Shown in pieces: positions 8,250-16,927 of a stretch of 36,653 bases of DNA. This DNA comes from an uncultured Pseudomonadota bacterium (GTDB lineage: Bacteria > Pseudomonadota > Alphaproteobacteria > UBA9219). The stretch spans positions 1 through 36,653 of the forward strand of contig CAIXLI010000099.1 of NCBI GenBank assembly GCA_903920205.1. The letters run 5' to 3'. Position numbers and translations under genes: made by a program. Below the pieces are notes generated by a model, which saw only the letters and a program-made list of their open reading frames with translations, did not search any database and had not been told where the DNA came from. The stretch's first letter is position 1; every line of letters begins with the position of its first letter.

Positions 8250-8864
8250 TTAGCGCGAATAGTATTCGATGACGAGGTTAGGTTCCATCTGCACAGGATA
8301 GGGAACATCGCCCAGCGAAGGCGTGCGGACGAAGGTGCCCTTCATTTCCTTGTGATCGACGGTGACGTAATCGGGAACGTCGCGTTCAGCCAAAGCGACC
8401 GCAGCCAGAACGGGAACGAACTGCTTGGCTTTGCCGCGCACTTCGATCGTGTCGCCGTCCTTAACTTGGTAGGACGAGATGTTGACCTTCTTGCCGTTGA
8501 CCAGAATGTGGCCGTGGTTGACGATCTGACGCGCCGCGAAAACGGTAGCGGCGAATTTCATACGATAGACGACAGCATCCAAGCGGCGTTCCAGCAATTG
8601 GATCAGGATTTCGCCGTTGTTGCCCTTGCGGCGCATGGCTTCCTGATAATAGCGGTGGAATTGGCGTTCGCCGATATTGCCGTAATAGCCGCGCAGCTTT
8701 TGCTTCGCGTGCAACTGAACGCCGTAATCGGAAAGCTTGGTGCGGCGTTGGCCGTGTTGACCAGGGCGATAATCGCGCTTGTTCAGCGGGCTCTTGGGGC
8801 GGCCCCAGATGTTGGCGCCAAGGCGGCGGTCGATTTTATGTTTGGATTCAAGGCGTTTCGTCAT
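8250..8864 (-). CDS. rpsD: 30S ribosomal protein S4
   Basis: Primary 16S rRNA-binding protein that nucleates 30S assembly. The 204-residue protein has the S4 N-terminal domain ([14 protein letters not shown]) and the S4 RNA-binding fold around residues 94-155 ([15 protein letters not shown], then [14 protein letters not shown]). It lacks the N-terminal zinc cysteines of some bacterial S4 proteins. As in other alphaproteobacteria it stands alone rather than in the alpha ribosomal operon. An AAGGA motif sits a few bases before the ATG at 8864. It has its own promoter and a palindromic leader. Confidence 0.98.
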   Translation of the reverse strand: MTKRLESKHKIDRRLGANIWGRPKSPLNKRDYRPGQHGQRRTKLSDYGVQLHAKQKLRGYYGNIGERQFHRYYQEAMRRKGNNGEILIQLLERRLDAVVYRMKFAATVFAARQIVNHGHILVNGKKVNISSYQVKDGDTIEVRGKAKQFVPVLAAVALAERDVPDYVTVDHKEMKGTFVRTPSLGDVPYPVQMEPNLVIEYYSR

Positions 8865-8889
8865 GTCTTATCCTTTTTGTTATGTTTGT

Positions 8890-8922
8890 CCCGATAGTTT
8901 TCCGATACGTATCGGAAACGGG
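8890..8922 (-). promoter_or_regulatory. Palindromic hairpin in the rpsD leader
   Basis: A perfect 20-base palindrome (8899-8918, centred on ACGT) lies 35-54 bases upstream of the rpsD ATG. CCCG (8890-8893) and CGGG (8919-8922) extend the stem past a 5-base bulge. If transcription starts just below the predicted promoter, the RNA would fold an 8-bp stem with an ACGU loop plus a 4-bp base stem. It could be a feedback site for S4 or a protein operator on DNA; neither is shown. Confidence 0.55.
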
Positions 8923-8966
8923 TTAACGCCCAAAGGCTTTAACCGCTTTCTCGGGAAGAGGCGCTG

Positions 8967-8996
8967 CTTATAGGCGAAATCAGGGGAAAGAGTCAA
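8967..8996 (-). promoter_or_regulatory. Probable rpsD promoter
   Basis: On the minus strand, TTGACT (8996-8991) and TATAAG (8972-8967) are separated by 18 bases. Both match the sigma-70 consensus well, as expected for a ribosomal protein gene. The implied leader is about 95 bases. Confidence 0.65.
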
Positions 8997-9301
8997 ATAG
9001 ACTCAAAAAGGAAAGCCACAACTCAAGCGTGCGAAGGATTGTTGAAAACGCGCCATGATAGACATCAAGAGAGAAGGCTATATTTTTTAAGAAGATTTGA
9101 GGACATAACTTACTGAAAATACGCGATTTAGCCCCAATCGTTCAAAAATCGAACTAATCTGTGCACACTTTATTGACATAATATCTAATTGTTCTTTATG
9201 GCAAAAACAGAATGACGTTTATCTTTCTTTAAGTCTTGTCAACTATTATCGAATCATCCGAACCTAGAGGTTCACTGTCATTCTATTGAGGAGGAAACAC
9301 G
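8997..9301. other. Gene-free spacer with possible flp promoter
   Basis: AT-rich spacer between rpsD and flp with no supportable reading frame. Possible flp promoter: TTGACA (9173-9178), 17 bases, then the poor -10 TTATGG (9196-9201). Two short symmetric motifs lie just upstream: GTTC-N7-GAAC (9140-9154) and TGTGCACA (9160-9167). They may be regulator sites for pilus expression. A strong ribosome site, GAGGAGG (9289-9295), precedes flp. Confidence 0.4.
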
Positions 9302-9463
9302 ATGCGTAACATAGTCTCTCGTCTGATGAAGAGCGAAAAGGGCGCTACAGCCATTGAATACGGTCTGATTGCTGGTTTAATTTCGGTTGTTATTATCGTT
9401 GCCTTGACGACGATAGGCTCCAAACTGAATACCGTCTTCACGTCGATCGGAAACTCCATCTAA
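9302..9463 (+). CDS. flp: Flp/Fap-type major pilin
   Basis: Small 53-residue prepilin that is processed and polymerised into the Flp (Tad) pilus. The short basic leader ends at G14 in EKGATAIEY. Cleavage after this glycine by the CpaA peptidase would expose ATAIEYGLIAG, with the conserved Glu-Tyr of Flp pilins at mature positions 5-6, followed by a single hydrophobic helix. The length is typical. GAGGAGG is well placed before the ATG. It is first in the Tad cluster and separated from cpaA by a strong terminator, which would allow the pilin to be made in excess of the export machinery. Confidence 0.95.
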   Translation: MRNIVSRLMKSEKGATAIEYGLIAGLISVVIIVALTTIGSKLNTVFTSIGNSI

Positions 9464-9492
9464 TATCTTTTCCCGCAAAGGGTTAGGAAGAC

Positions 9493-9523
9493 GATGCCGG
9501 CGCAAGCGCCGGCATCTCTTTTT
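9493..9523 (+). terminator. Strong intrinsic terminator after flp
   Basis: GATGCCGGCG (9493-9502) and CGCCGGCATC (9507-9516) form a perfect 10-bp stem with a CAAG loop, followed directly by TCTTTTT. It is a textbook terminator 30 bases after the flp stop. Confidence 0.92.
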
Positions 9524-9674
9524 GAAATGCAGATTGTTTGCCGTTTCCGGCAACTTTCGTTTCTTGTGCGGAACGATTTTATTCACTCATCCTTAATCAT
9601 AGCTCGCGTATAGCCATTCTATAAAGAAGCATTACCCCCATGGGTTTGCAGTCGACTTTAAGGAATTCGCGCTA

Positions 9675-10175
9675 ATGGCTTTGACACTGACCACCATACA
9701 CATAGCGATTATGTTCGTGGCTGCTGCCGTCTTTGTCGTAACGGCGGTGAGCGATATTCGTACATATCGCATTCCAAACCTCATGTGCGGGTTGCTTTTT
9801 TTTATGTTTCCACTCTTTGTGGCTACATCGCCGCACACTATTCAATGGGCCCAAAATACCGTTGTATTCGCCGTAGTATCCCTCGCAGGATTTGCTCTTT
9901 TTCTAAGCAAGGGGATAGGAGCCGGAGACATTAAGCTTCTATCTGTTACAAGCCTGTGGGCGGGACCTGACCTGATTGCGGTCCTTCTCCTCGTTACAAC
10001 CTTTATCGGTGGGATTGAATCGATTATCATGGGAATCGCTTTGTATCTGAAACGTCCTAAGATTGGCGCGCCTTGGAATCCACTTCAAGAACAGGTTCCC
10101 TATGGTGTCGCTATCGCAACGGGCGGGTTGGTTATGTTAGGCAAGATGGCGCAACCTTTTTGGTTGCCCGGTTGA
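9675..10175 (+). CDS. cpaA: Prepilin peptidase CpaA/TadV
   Basis: Membrane aspartic protease that removes the leader peptide from the Flp prepilin. The 166-residue protein has several membrane helices and the two catalytic aspartates: D27 in AVSDIRTYRIPN, and D85 in the GxGD motif GAGDIKLL. It belongs to the short TadV class, without the methylase domain of PilD. AAGGA sits about 9 bases before the ATG. It starts the export-machinery operon, 10 bases ahead of cpaB. Confidence 0.94.
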   Translation: MALTLTTIHIAIMFVAAAVFVVTAVSDIRTYRIPNLMCGLLFFMFPLFVATSPHTIQWAQNTVVFAVVSLAGFALFLSKGIGAGDIKLLSVTSLWAGPDLIAVLLLVTTFIGGIESIIMGIALYLKRPKIGAPWNPLQEQVPYGVAIATGGLVMLGKMAQPFWLPG

Positions 10176-10185
10176 GAGGTTTATT

Positions 10186-11058
10186 ATGGCTTCACGAAAG
10201 ATAACTTTACTTCTTGCCGCCGCGATTGTCGCGCTGAGCACCGTCTTCGTCGTACGCACAATGATGACGCCGGAAACCGCTGCTCCTTCCCAAGAGCCCG
10301 TGGTACAACTTCCTGAGATTGCAGCCGCCACGCGCGACTTGCCGACAGGAACCATTTTGAAAGAATCCGATCTAAAGTGGGTTCCATGGGCGGCAAACGC
10401 GGATACCGGCGCTTTGCTGGTCAAAGGGAAGACATCTCTTGCCGATGCTACAGGGGCTGTGGTGCGCGATGGGTTTCGTTCAGGAGAGCCGATTATCTCC
10501 GCCCGCATTGCGCATCCGCGCGACCAAGGGTTTCTTGCCGCAGTGTTGACTCCCGGTATGCGCGCCATATCCGTATCCTTGTCGCCGACCGCCGAAGTCG
10601 CGGGCTTTATTTTCCCGGGCGACCGCGTCGACGTTATCTTGACTCACAGCTTCAGCCGCAAGGACATTCCAGATCTTGCCGAACGCCGCGTCAGCGAAAC
10701 GATTTTGCAAAATGTCCGCGTTCTCGCTCTTGACCAGCGCAGCGACAACCAAACAACGGATCCGAAAGTGGCGCAACTTGCGACGGTAGAAGTTAGCGAA
10801 AAAGACGCCGAAAAGATGGCGATGGCCATCGATATGACGTCCAACCAATCCGGCAACAGAGCCTCCCTCTCCCTTGTTTTGCGCAGCCTCGCCTTCGACG
10901 ACCAATCGCTTACCGACGGCAAACGACCAACGCCGACATGGGACAGCGACGTAAGTCGCGCTTTTCCCACCGTCAACGGCGAAGACGGCTTGATCCAACG
11001 CGTCCAAGTCATGCGCGGCAAGACGATTACCGAAAACACCTTCGAACGGCATAGGTAG
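10186..11058 (+). CDS. cpaB: Flp pilus assembly protein CpaB/RcpC
   Basis: Periplasmic Tad component thought to link the inner-membrane platform to the secretin. The 290-residue protein has an N-terminal membrane anchor (about residues 6-26). A SAF domain follows around residues 45-110, with IAAATRDLPTGTILKESDL and SGEPIISARI. The RcpC C-terminal domain then contains GMRAISVSLSPTAEVAGFI and GDRVDVILTH. Length and order are typical. It is 4 bases from cpaC and plainly co-transcribed. Confidence 0.93.
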   Translation: MASRKITLLLAAAIVALSTVFVVRTMMTPETAAPSQEPVVQLPEIAAATRDLPTGTILKESDLKWVPWAANADTGALLVKGKTSLADATGAVVRDGFRSGEPIISARIAHPRDQGFLAAVLTPGMRAISVSLSPTAEVAGFIFPGDRVDVILTHSFSRKDIPDLAERRVSETILQNVRVLALDQRSDNQTTDPKVAQLATVEVSEKDAEKMAMAIDMTSNQSGNRASLSLVLRSLAFDDQSLTDGKRPTPTWDSDVSRAFPTVNGEDGLIQRVQVMRGKTITENTFERHR

Positions 11059-11062
11059 CCTG

Positions 11063-12568
11063 ATGAAACATCTCACCCTCCCTCTTGTGTGCCTTTTTCT
11101 CCTGACCTCTGTATCGGCGATGGCAAAGCCAACGGTTTTGTCTTTAACGGTCGATCACGGGATACCCTTGACGTTAAACGGGTCAGCCTCTTCCGTGTTT
11201 ATTGCCAACCCCGAAATCGCTGATGTGCAAGTTCTGTCTCCGACTCAGGTGATGCTTTTCGGCAAGCGCACAGGGGAAACCTCGTTTATCGCCACCGACA
11301 GCAAAGGCACGACCCTAGCTGAACGCACCGTTATTGTGTCGCAGGATTTGACGGAACTGCGCGAACAATTCAATTCCGCAATTCCCGGCAATTCGATCAA
11401 GGTCAAACCTATTCCCGGTGGCCTTGTCTTGACAGGCGAAGCCAAAGATCCCGCCTCCGTCGCCGATGCCTATAAAATGGCGATGCGCTTTTTGCCCGCG
11501 GGCGGCGATATCATCAACCGCATTCAAGTCTCTGGAAGCAATCAGATTCAAATCCGCGTGCGCTTCGCCGAGGTTCAGCGCAATATTGACAATACGCTTG
11601 GTTTTAATTGGCAAAACGCCATAACAGGCAGCAGCAATCTTGTTATCGGCCTTGCAACTGGCAACGGCGTCAACATGGTTGGCACAGGCATGTTCAATTC
11701 TGGCGGAGCCAACAACACAGGTCTTTTCCCGCGCCCCAACAATTCATCAATCAGCTCGCCCAACGATGTTCTAGGCATTTCCGCTGCCAATGGAACCATC
11801 AACGGAATGATCGACGCCCTGGCGCAAGACGGCCTCGTTACCATTCTTGCCGAACCGAATTTAACGGCGATGTCGGGCGAAACCGCCAACTTTCTGGCGG
11901 GCGGCGAATTCCCTATTCCCATTCCGCAGGGCAACGGCACCATCAGTATTACATTTAAATCTTACGGCATTTCGCTGGATTTTACCCCGACCCTGCTCAG
12001 CGGCAACCGCATCAGCCTTCATGTGCGTCCTGAAGTCAGCCAATTATCGGATACAGGCACCGTTACGGTGGGCCAGATTGTGGTGCCAGCTTTGATTACA
12101 CGCAAAGCCGAAACGACGGTCGAAGTCGCCAGCGGCGAAAGTTTTGCCATCGCTGGCTTGATGGACAACAGTCAAACTCAATCGGTCAACAAGTTCCCGA
12201 TGTTGGGCGATTTGCCTGTTTTAGGAGCGCTCTTTCGTTCCAATCATTTCCAGAACGGACAGACAGAATTGGTCGTGATTATCACGCCCTATGTCGTCAA
12301 GCCTTCGGGAGGAAGACTGGCCTTACCTACCGATGGTTTTTCGCCTCCGACGGAAAATGAACGTGTTGTGGGTATGCGCTATAGCAACGGCGATCCGCTT
12401 GCACGTCCCATAAGCGGCGACCCGACAGCCGTTATGACGGCACCGGCTTCTTCTCCGGTTACGCCTGTCACGACAACGTCGGATCATGAAAAAATTACGA
12501 CGCCACCGCTGGTTTTGTCCTCTCCAAGCGACAAGGGCAAGCGCGGCGGCGGGCTTCTAGTGGAGTAA
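11063..12568 (+). CDS. cpaC: Outer-membrane secretin CpaC/RcpA
   Basis: Forms the outer-membrane channel for the Flp pilus. The 501-residue precursor has a signal peptide (hydrophobic residues about 4-20, ending AMA). The secretin N-terminal domain follows (PLTLNGSASSVFIANPEIADV), then a BON-like segment at about residues 90-150. The secretin core is at about residues 240-420, with the hallmarks TILAEPNLTAMSGETANFLAG, IPVPQ-like IPIPQGNGTISI and the C-terminal VVIITPYVVKP. The last 80 residues are Pro/Ser/Thr-rich and low in complexity, as is common here. It precedes cpaD by 3 bases. Confidence 0.95.
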   Translation: MKHLTLPLVCLFLLTSVSAMAKPTVLSLTVDHGIPLTLNGSASSVFIANPEIADVQVLSPTQVMLFGKRTGETSFIATDSKGTTLAERTVIVSQDLTELREQFNSAIPGNSIKVKPIPGGLVLTGEAKDPASVADAYKMAMRFLPAGGDIINRIQVSGSNQIQIRVRFAEVQRNIDNTLGFNWQNAITGSSNLVIGLATGNGVNMVGTGMFNSGGANNTGLFPRPNNSSISSPNDVLGISAANGTINGMIDALAQDGLVTILAEPNLTAMSGETANFLAGGEFPIPIPQGNGTISITFKSYGISLDFTPTLLSGNRISLHVRPEVSQLSDTGTVTVGQIVVPALITRKAETTVEVASGESFAIAGLMDNSQTQSVNKFPMLGDLPVLGALFRSNHFQNGQTELVVIITPYVVKPSGGRLALPTDGFSPPTENERVVGMRYSNGDPLARPISGDPTAVMTAPASSPVTPVTTTSDHEKITTPPLVLSSPSDKGKRGGGLLVE

Positions 12569-12571
12569 GCG

Positions 12572-13051
12572 ATGAACAAAGCATATCTTGTCTTTTCTTT
12601 TCTCAGCCTTATGGCTTTGACGGCCTGCGTCGATCCTTATGAGTCGACTTTGCGCCCCGATTACGTGATCCGCGTTACGCCGACAGAGCAACACGGGAAG
12701 AGCGTAGCAACGCCTCCGGCATGTCCGAGCTGGAATACAGACGTAACGGACCCCTTTGATAGTCAGCCCCTGCCCCAATTCGGCTGCGCCCATGCGCGCA
12801 ATCTCGCCAGCATGGTCGAGAATCCGAACGACCTTGTCGAAGGACGCCCTCTGGCTAACGCGCGTGGCGTAACATCTGTTGGCGCGGTACGCCGTTATGA
12901 CAACAATCAACCTCGCGGGCTGATTACACCGGATTCCGAGACAAGCCAACAGGCTGTGACGACAGCGCCAACGGCTACGTCCCCCATGACCGGAGACGTT
13001 ACAGGCGGAGCGGGCTCAGCATCATCGGCAACATCATCAGCAGCGCCATGA
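12572..13051 (+). CDS. cpaD: CpaD-family pilus assembly lipoprotein (short)
   Basis: Outer-membrane lipoprotein that assists the CpaC secretin. The lipobox LTAC puts the lipidated cysteine at residue 19. The conserved CpaD C-terminal motif is clear: PLPQFGCAHARNLASMVENP followed by DLVEGRPL at about residues 67-95. At 159 residues it is shorter than typical CpaD proteins because much of the N-terminal domain is missing: the conserved motif begins only about 50 residues after the lipidated cysteine. The last 40 residues are a Thr/Ser/Ala-rich tail. Its stop overlaps the cpaE start (ATGA, 13048-13051). Confidence 0.85.
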   Translation: MNKAYLVFSFLSLMALTACVDPYESTLRPDYVIRVTPTEQHGKSVATPPACPSWNTDVTDPFDSQPLPQFGCAHARNLASMVENPNDLVEGRPLANARGVTSVGAVRRYDNNQPRGLITPDSETSQQAVTTAPTATSPMTGDVTGGAGSASSATSSAAP

Positions 13052-14322
13052 GTAGTGTTTTTTCTTTCGGCCACGGTGACGATGCCGTCATGCACGGCGA
13101 ATTCATGGGATTTGCTCTTGATGACGAATCCCTTATGTCTTTGCGCGGATGGGTAGAACGACAAGGCTATCCTCAAGCCGCCGTGCAACAAGGCGGTCCC
13201 GATATATTTGCGCAAATGCTGGAATCGACTGCGCCACCGAAAATGGCGATAGTCGATATCGACGGACAGGTCGATGCCGCCGCCATCACGACGCGCATCG
13301 TCAGCCTGTGCGGCGGTGAATGCCGTTTAGTCGTCATCGGTTCGACTAACGATGTTACCCTTTATCGCCGCATCTTAAATGCGGGGGCGGTTGATTATCT
13401 CGTTAAACCCCTTTCACCTACCCTTCTTAATCAGGCCCTAGCCACTGCCCTGCGCGAACCTATCGGCGGCAACAAACCCGAGTCCAAGGAAGCTAATGTC
13501 GTCGTCTTTATCGGCACGCGCGGAGGCGCGGGAACAAGCACGATAGCCTTGAATTCCGGTTGGCTGATGGCGCATGAGTTTGATCAAAACGTCGCCCTAT
13601 TCGATCTCGACTTGCAATTCGGCACAAGCTCTCTGGCGCTTGACCTTGAACCAGGGCGTGGATTGCGCGATATTGTCAGTTCACCCAACCGCGTTGACGG
13701 ATTGATGATTGCCAGTTCTATCGTTCCCGAAAGCGAGCGATTTTCGATCCTTGGCGCAGAAGAGGCAGTGGACGAGGTTGTGCCCATCGACGGCAGCGCG
13801 ATTACCGCCTTGCTCAAAGAGATGAAGGGCAATTTTGACGTCATCATTATTGATTTGCCGCGCCATATGCTCGCTACCCACAAAAGGCTTATGGCGGCGG
13901 CGCATGAAGTTGTCCTTGTCTCCGACCTTACACTTGCCGGAATCCGCGATACATTAAGGATTAAAAGCGCCCTGACCAGCCTTGGCTGCGCGGCGCGTCT
14001 TACTATTGCCGTCTCGCGCACCAATGCTTCTGGCGCAGGGCATATTTCGCAGGCCGTTTTTGAGAAAGGCGCGCAAGCCCACATCAATACAGTCATTCCC
14101 GACGATGCCGTTTCACTGACTTTGGCCTCCAATAAAGGAAAATCCTTAGGAGAGACAGCACCGCGTGCGACAATAACCAACGCCCTGCGGGAACTTTCGC
14201 TAAGATTGATGAATACCGATGAACAAGCGCGTGGAAAAAAACCTTCCTTCTTTGGGCAGTTTGTCGACAAAATAAAAGGCGATGGCAAAGGAAAGAGCGA
14301 CAGGCGGAGTAAACCGTTATGA
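13048..14322 (+). CDS. cpaE: Pilus localisation ATPase CpaE/TadZ
   Basis: MinD/ParA-related protein that positions the Tad apparatus. The 424-residue protein has an N-terminal receiver-like domain (residues about 15-135), with AIVDIDG near 68 and DYLVKPLSP at 116-124. It then has a ParA-fold ATPase beginning at about 150. The Walker A is the degenerate CpaE form GTRGGAGTSTIA (156-167), lacking the usual lysine, while FDLDLQFGTSSLALDL (185-200) matches the family. The C-terminal 30 residues are basic. It overlaps both cpaD and cpaF by 4 bases. Confidence 0.93.
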   Translation: MSSVFSFGHGDDAVMHGEFMGFALDDESLMSLRGWVERQGYPQAAVQQGGPDIFAQMLESTAPPKMAIVDIDGQVDAAAITTRIVSLCGGECRLVVIGSTNDVTLYRRILNAGAVDYLVKPLSPTLLNQALATALREPIGGNKPESKEANVVVFIGTRGGAGTSTIALNSGWLMAHEFDQNVALFDLDLQFGTSSLALDLEPGRGLRDIVSSPNRVDGLMIASSIVPESERFSILGAEEAVDEVVPIDGSAITALLKEMKGNFDVIIIDLPRHMLATHKRLMAAAHEVVLVSDLTLAGIRDTLRIKSALTSLGCAARLTIAVSRTNASGAGHISQAVFEKGAQAHINTVIPDDAVSLTLASNKGKSLGETAPRATITNALRELSLRLMNTDEQARGKKPSFFGQFVDKIKGDGKGKSDRRSKPL

Positions 14323-15935
14323 CAAGCAGCGGTCTCTCGCCGGACACCACGATTGCCGCGCTACGTGATCGGCTTATGCCTGCGCTGAAGATAAAAATTC
14401 CGGCGGAAAAAGTTAAATGGACTCCACGCGCGGCCGTTGCACGCGAAGCCAAGATCGTTGTCGGGGAATTTTTGGATTCAAGCCGCCTGGAACTCAATCT
14501 GCTTGATCAGCGCGATCTCGTTACCGCTTTGATTAATGGCTTTACCTCCGGCAATAGTGACAGTGCGCCGCAACCCTCTGTTTCTGTTCAAAATTCGCAA
14601 CCTTTTGCGCCACAGACGCCTGACGACGAAAAGGACAGCGCATCCGTCGACCCTTATGCCCGCAACCCAAGCCGTGCCAGCGTCGAGCAAGCCAAGCTGA
14701 AACTTCAACCCATTGTTTTGGATCGCATCGATACCTCTGCCGCCGCTAAATTACCGCGCGAGGAATTATCGCGTGATCTGACAAGCCTGATTGCCGACTT
14801 ATTAACAGAAACAAAAATTCAGCTTAACGCCGCCGAACGCGCCGATCTGGTCAAGCAACTGCTCGACGATATGCTGGGGCTCGGCCCCTTGGAACCATTG
14901 CTTTCCGACGAAAGCATATCGGAAATTATGGTCAACGGCGCCAAGCGCGTCTTTGTCGAAAACCATGGAAAGCTGACCCTTTCCGACGTGCAATTCCGCG
15001 ACAATGCGCATGTGTTGTCGGTCGCCACCCGCATCGTCACCGCCATTGGTCGGCGCATTGATGAAAGCTCGCCTTTGTGCGACGCGCGTCTGGCAGATGG
15101 CAGCCGCGTGAATATCATCATTCCTCCTCTGGCTATCGACGGCGCGACGATCACTATTCGTAAATTCTCTAAAAAGAAGATTACGCTTGATACAATGCTG
15201 AAATTTGGCAGCCTTTCCCCCGCCATGGCAAAATTGCTGCGCATCGCTGGACGGGCACGTCTGAATATTCTGATTTCCGGCGGCACAGGTTCGGGCAAAA
15301 CAACGCTTTTGAACGCTTTGTCTCAAATGATCGATCACGGGGAACGCGTCGTCACGATTGAAGATGCCGCCGAATTGCAACTGCAACAGCCGCATGTCGT
15401 CCGCCTTGAAACCCGCCCCCCCAATCTAGAGGGCAACGGCGAAGTTACCATGCGCGATCTTGTCAAAAACGCTTTGCGTATGCGCCCCGACCGCATCATC
15501 GTCGGCGAAACGCGCGGCGGCGAGGCTTTGGATATGTTGCAAGCGATGAATACGGGCCATGATGGGTCCATGTCCACCGTTCACGCCAACCGCCCGCGCG
15601 AAGCGATCATGCGTCTTGAAAACCTTGTCGGCATGGCAAGCGCCAATCTTTCGCCACGCGCCATACGGCAACAGATCGCCTCCGCCATCGATATGATTAT
15701 TCAGGTTAGCCGTATGCGCGACGGGTCGCGCCGCATCGCCTACATCACCGAAGTCACGGGCATGGAAGACGACGTCCTTACCATGCAAGATTTGTACACA
15801 TGCGAAGTGACAGGTGAAACGCCCGACGGCAAATTATCGGTCGATTTCAAGAACCATGGCTTACGCCCCCACTGCTTGCCCAAAGCAGCCTATTTCGGTC
15901 TCGACAAGCAATTGATGGAGACGATGGACTCATGA
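14319..15935 (+). CDS. cpaF: Secretion ATPase CpaF/TadA with N-terminal extension
   Basis: Hexameric motor that drives pilin assembly. The 538-residue protein carries the usual N1 helical region at about residues 145-190 and the LGPLEPLL segment. The GspE-type ATPase core follows: Walker [10 protein letters not shown] near residue 325, the Asp box near 345, and Walker B region [16 protein letters not shown] near 390, followed by [11 protein letters not shown]. It is longer than most CpaF proteins because of about 110 extra N-terminal residues. Residues 38-75 of this extension resemble residues 148-186, apparently an old internal duplication, joined by a Ser/Pro/Gln-rich linker. It overlaps cpaE and tadB by ATGA junctions. 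Confidence 0.95.
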   Translation: MTSSGLSPDTTIAALRDRLMPALKIKIPAEKVKWTPRAAVAREAKIVVGEFLDSSRLELNLLDQRDLVTALINGFTSGNSDSAPQPSVSVQNSQPFAPQTPDDEKDSASVDPYARNPSRASVEQAKLKLQPIVLDRIDTSAAAKLPREELSRDLTSLIADLLTETKIQLNAAERADLVKQLLDDMLGLGPLEPLLSDESISEIMVNGAKRVFVENHGKLTLSDVQFRDNAHVLSVATRIVTAIGRRIDESSPLCDARLADGSRVNIIIPPLAIDGATITIRKFSKKKITLDTMLKFGSLSPAMAKLLRIAGRARLNILISGGTGSGKTTLLNALSQMIDHGERVVTIEDAAELQLQQPHVVRLETRPPNLEGNGEVTMRDLVKNALRMRPDRIIVGETRGGEALDMLQAMNTGHDGSMSTVHANRPREAIMRLENLVGMASANLSPRAIRQQIASAIDMIIQVSRMRDGSRRIAYITEVTGMEDDVLTMQDLYTCEVTGETPDGKLSVDFKNHGLRPHCLPKAAYFGLDKQLMETMDS

Positions 15936-16918
15936 CCATAAGCGCAAACGGAATGTATATGATTCTGGGCATCGGCATTTTCGCCGTTGCGGCACTGATC
16001 GTCTTAGCGCTTTCAGGGGATTCCTCGGATATCGACTCCCGTCTTGCACGCGTCGGGGCTCAAGGGAATGGAGTCAATACCAAGGGCGCCAACCGCATTG
16101 CGCCGAACAGCGTGCGTTCGACCAAAGACAGCGCAATCCCCCTGCTCGATCAGCTTGTAAAAGCGCTTCCTAATCCGGAAAAGCTGCGCATCCGCCTGGC
16201 TAGCACAGGGAAAAACGTCGCGCTCGGCGAGTATTTGTTGATGAACGCGCTTTCGATCTTGCTCTTTTATCTGACGCTGACCCTTATCAATTGGAGCAAA
16301 ATTACCGCGTTACCAGCATCCGTGATGCTGGGGCTTGGTCTGCTTCATGCGATCACCGGATTTCTTATCTCGCGTCGCCTCAAGAAGTTTCTCGCCAATT
16401 TTCCCGAAGCAATCGACACGATGTGCCGGGGCATACGGTCGGGCTTACCGATCACGGAATCCTTCAACGCGGTCGGGCGCGAAATGCCGGACCCTATCGG
16501 CATCGAATTCCGCCGCATCAGCGCGGGTGTGCGCATGGGGCAAAGTTTGGAAGCCTCGATGTGGGAGGTAGCGCGACGCATCGACACGCCGGAGTTCCGT
16601 TTTCTTATTATCGCAATGACCATCCAGAAAGAAACGGGCGGAAATTTAGCGGAAACGTTAGGCAATCTTGGGGAGCTGATCCGCAAGCGACGTCAATTAC
16701 GGTTGAAGATCAAAGCGATGTCTTCGGAAGCCAAAGCCAGCGCGATGATTATCGGCTCGCTGCCCTTCATTATGTTTGGGATTCTCATGCTGGTCAGCCG
16801 CGAGTATGTGATGGTTTTGTTTGACCGCTCAAGCGGCAGAATGATGCTTGGCATCGGCATGTTTTGGATGGCGCTTGGATGTGGCGTGATGGCGAAGATG
16901 ATTCATTTTGAACTTTAG
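15932..16918 (+). CDS. tadB: Inner-membrane platform protein TadB
   Basis: One of the two GspF-like platform proteins of the Tad system. The 328-residue protein has an N-terminal membrane helix at about 9-28, a further hydrophobic pair at about 100-145, and the T2SSF domain at about 160-290. The domain includes FPEAIDTMCRGIRSGLPITE and the typical ETGGNLAETLGNLGELIRKR. Two C-terminal helices follow. Its start overlaps cpaF and tadC follows after 9 bases. Confidence 0.95.
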   Translation: MTISANGMYMILGIGIFAVAALIVLALSGDSSDIDSRLARVGAQGNGVNTKGANRIAPNSVRSTKDSAIPLLDQLVKALPNPEKLRIRLASTGKNVALGEYLLMNALSILLFYLTLTLINWSKITALPASVMLGLGLLHAITGFLISRRLKKFLANFPEAIDTMCRGIRSGLPITESFNAVGREMPDPIGIEFRRISAGVRMGQSLEASMWEVARRIDTPEFRFLIIAMTIQKETGGNLAETLGNLGELIRKRRQLRLKIKAMSSEAKASAMIIGSLPFIMFGILMLVSREYVMVLFDRSSGRMMLGIGMFWMALGCGVMAKMIHFEL

Positions 16919-16927
16919 GGGCGGACG

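Noticed and set aside
9140-9154. LexA box upstream of flp (GTTC-N7-GAAC)
   Set aside because: The arms are inverted, whereas alphaproteobacterial LexA sites are direct repeats. It is kept only as a symmetric motif.
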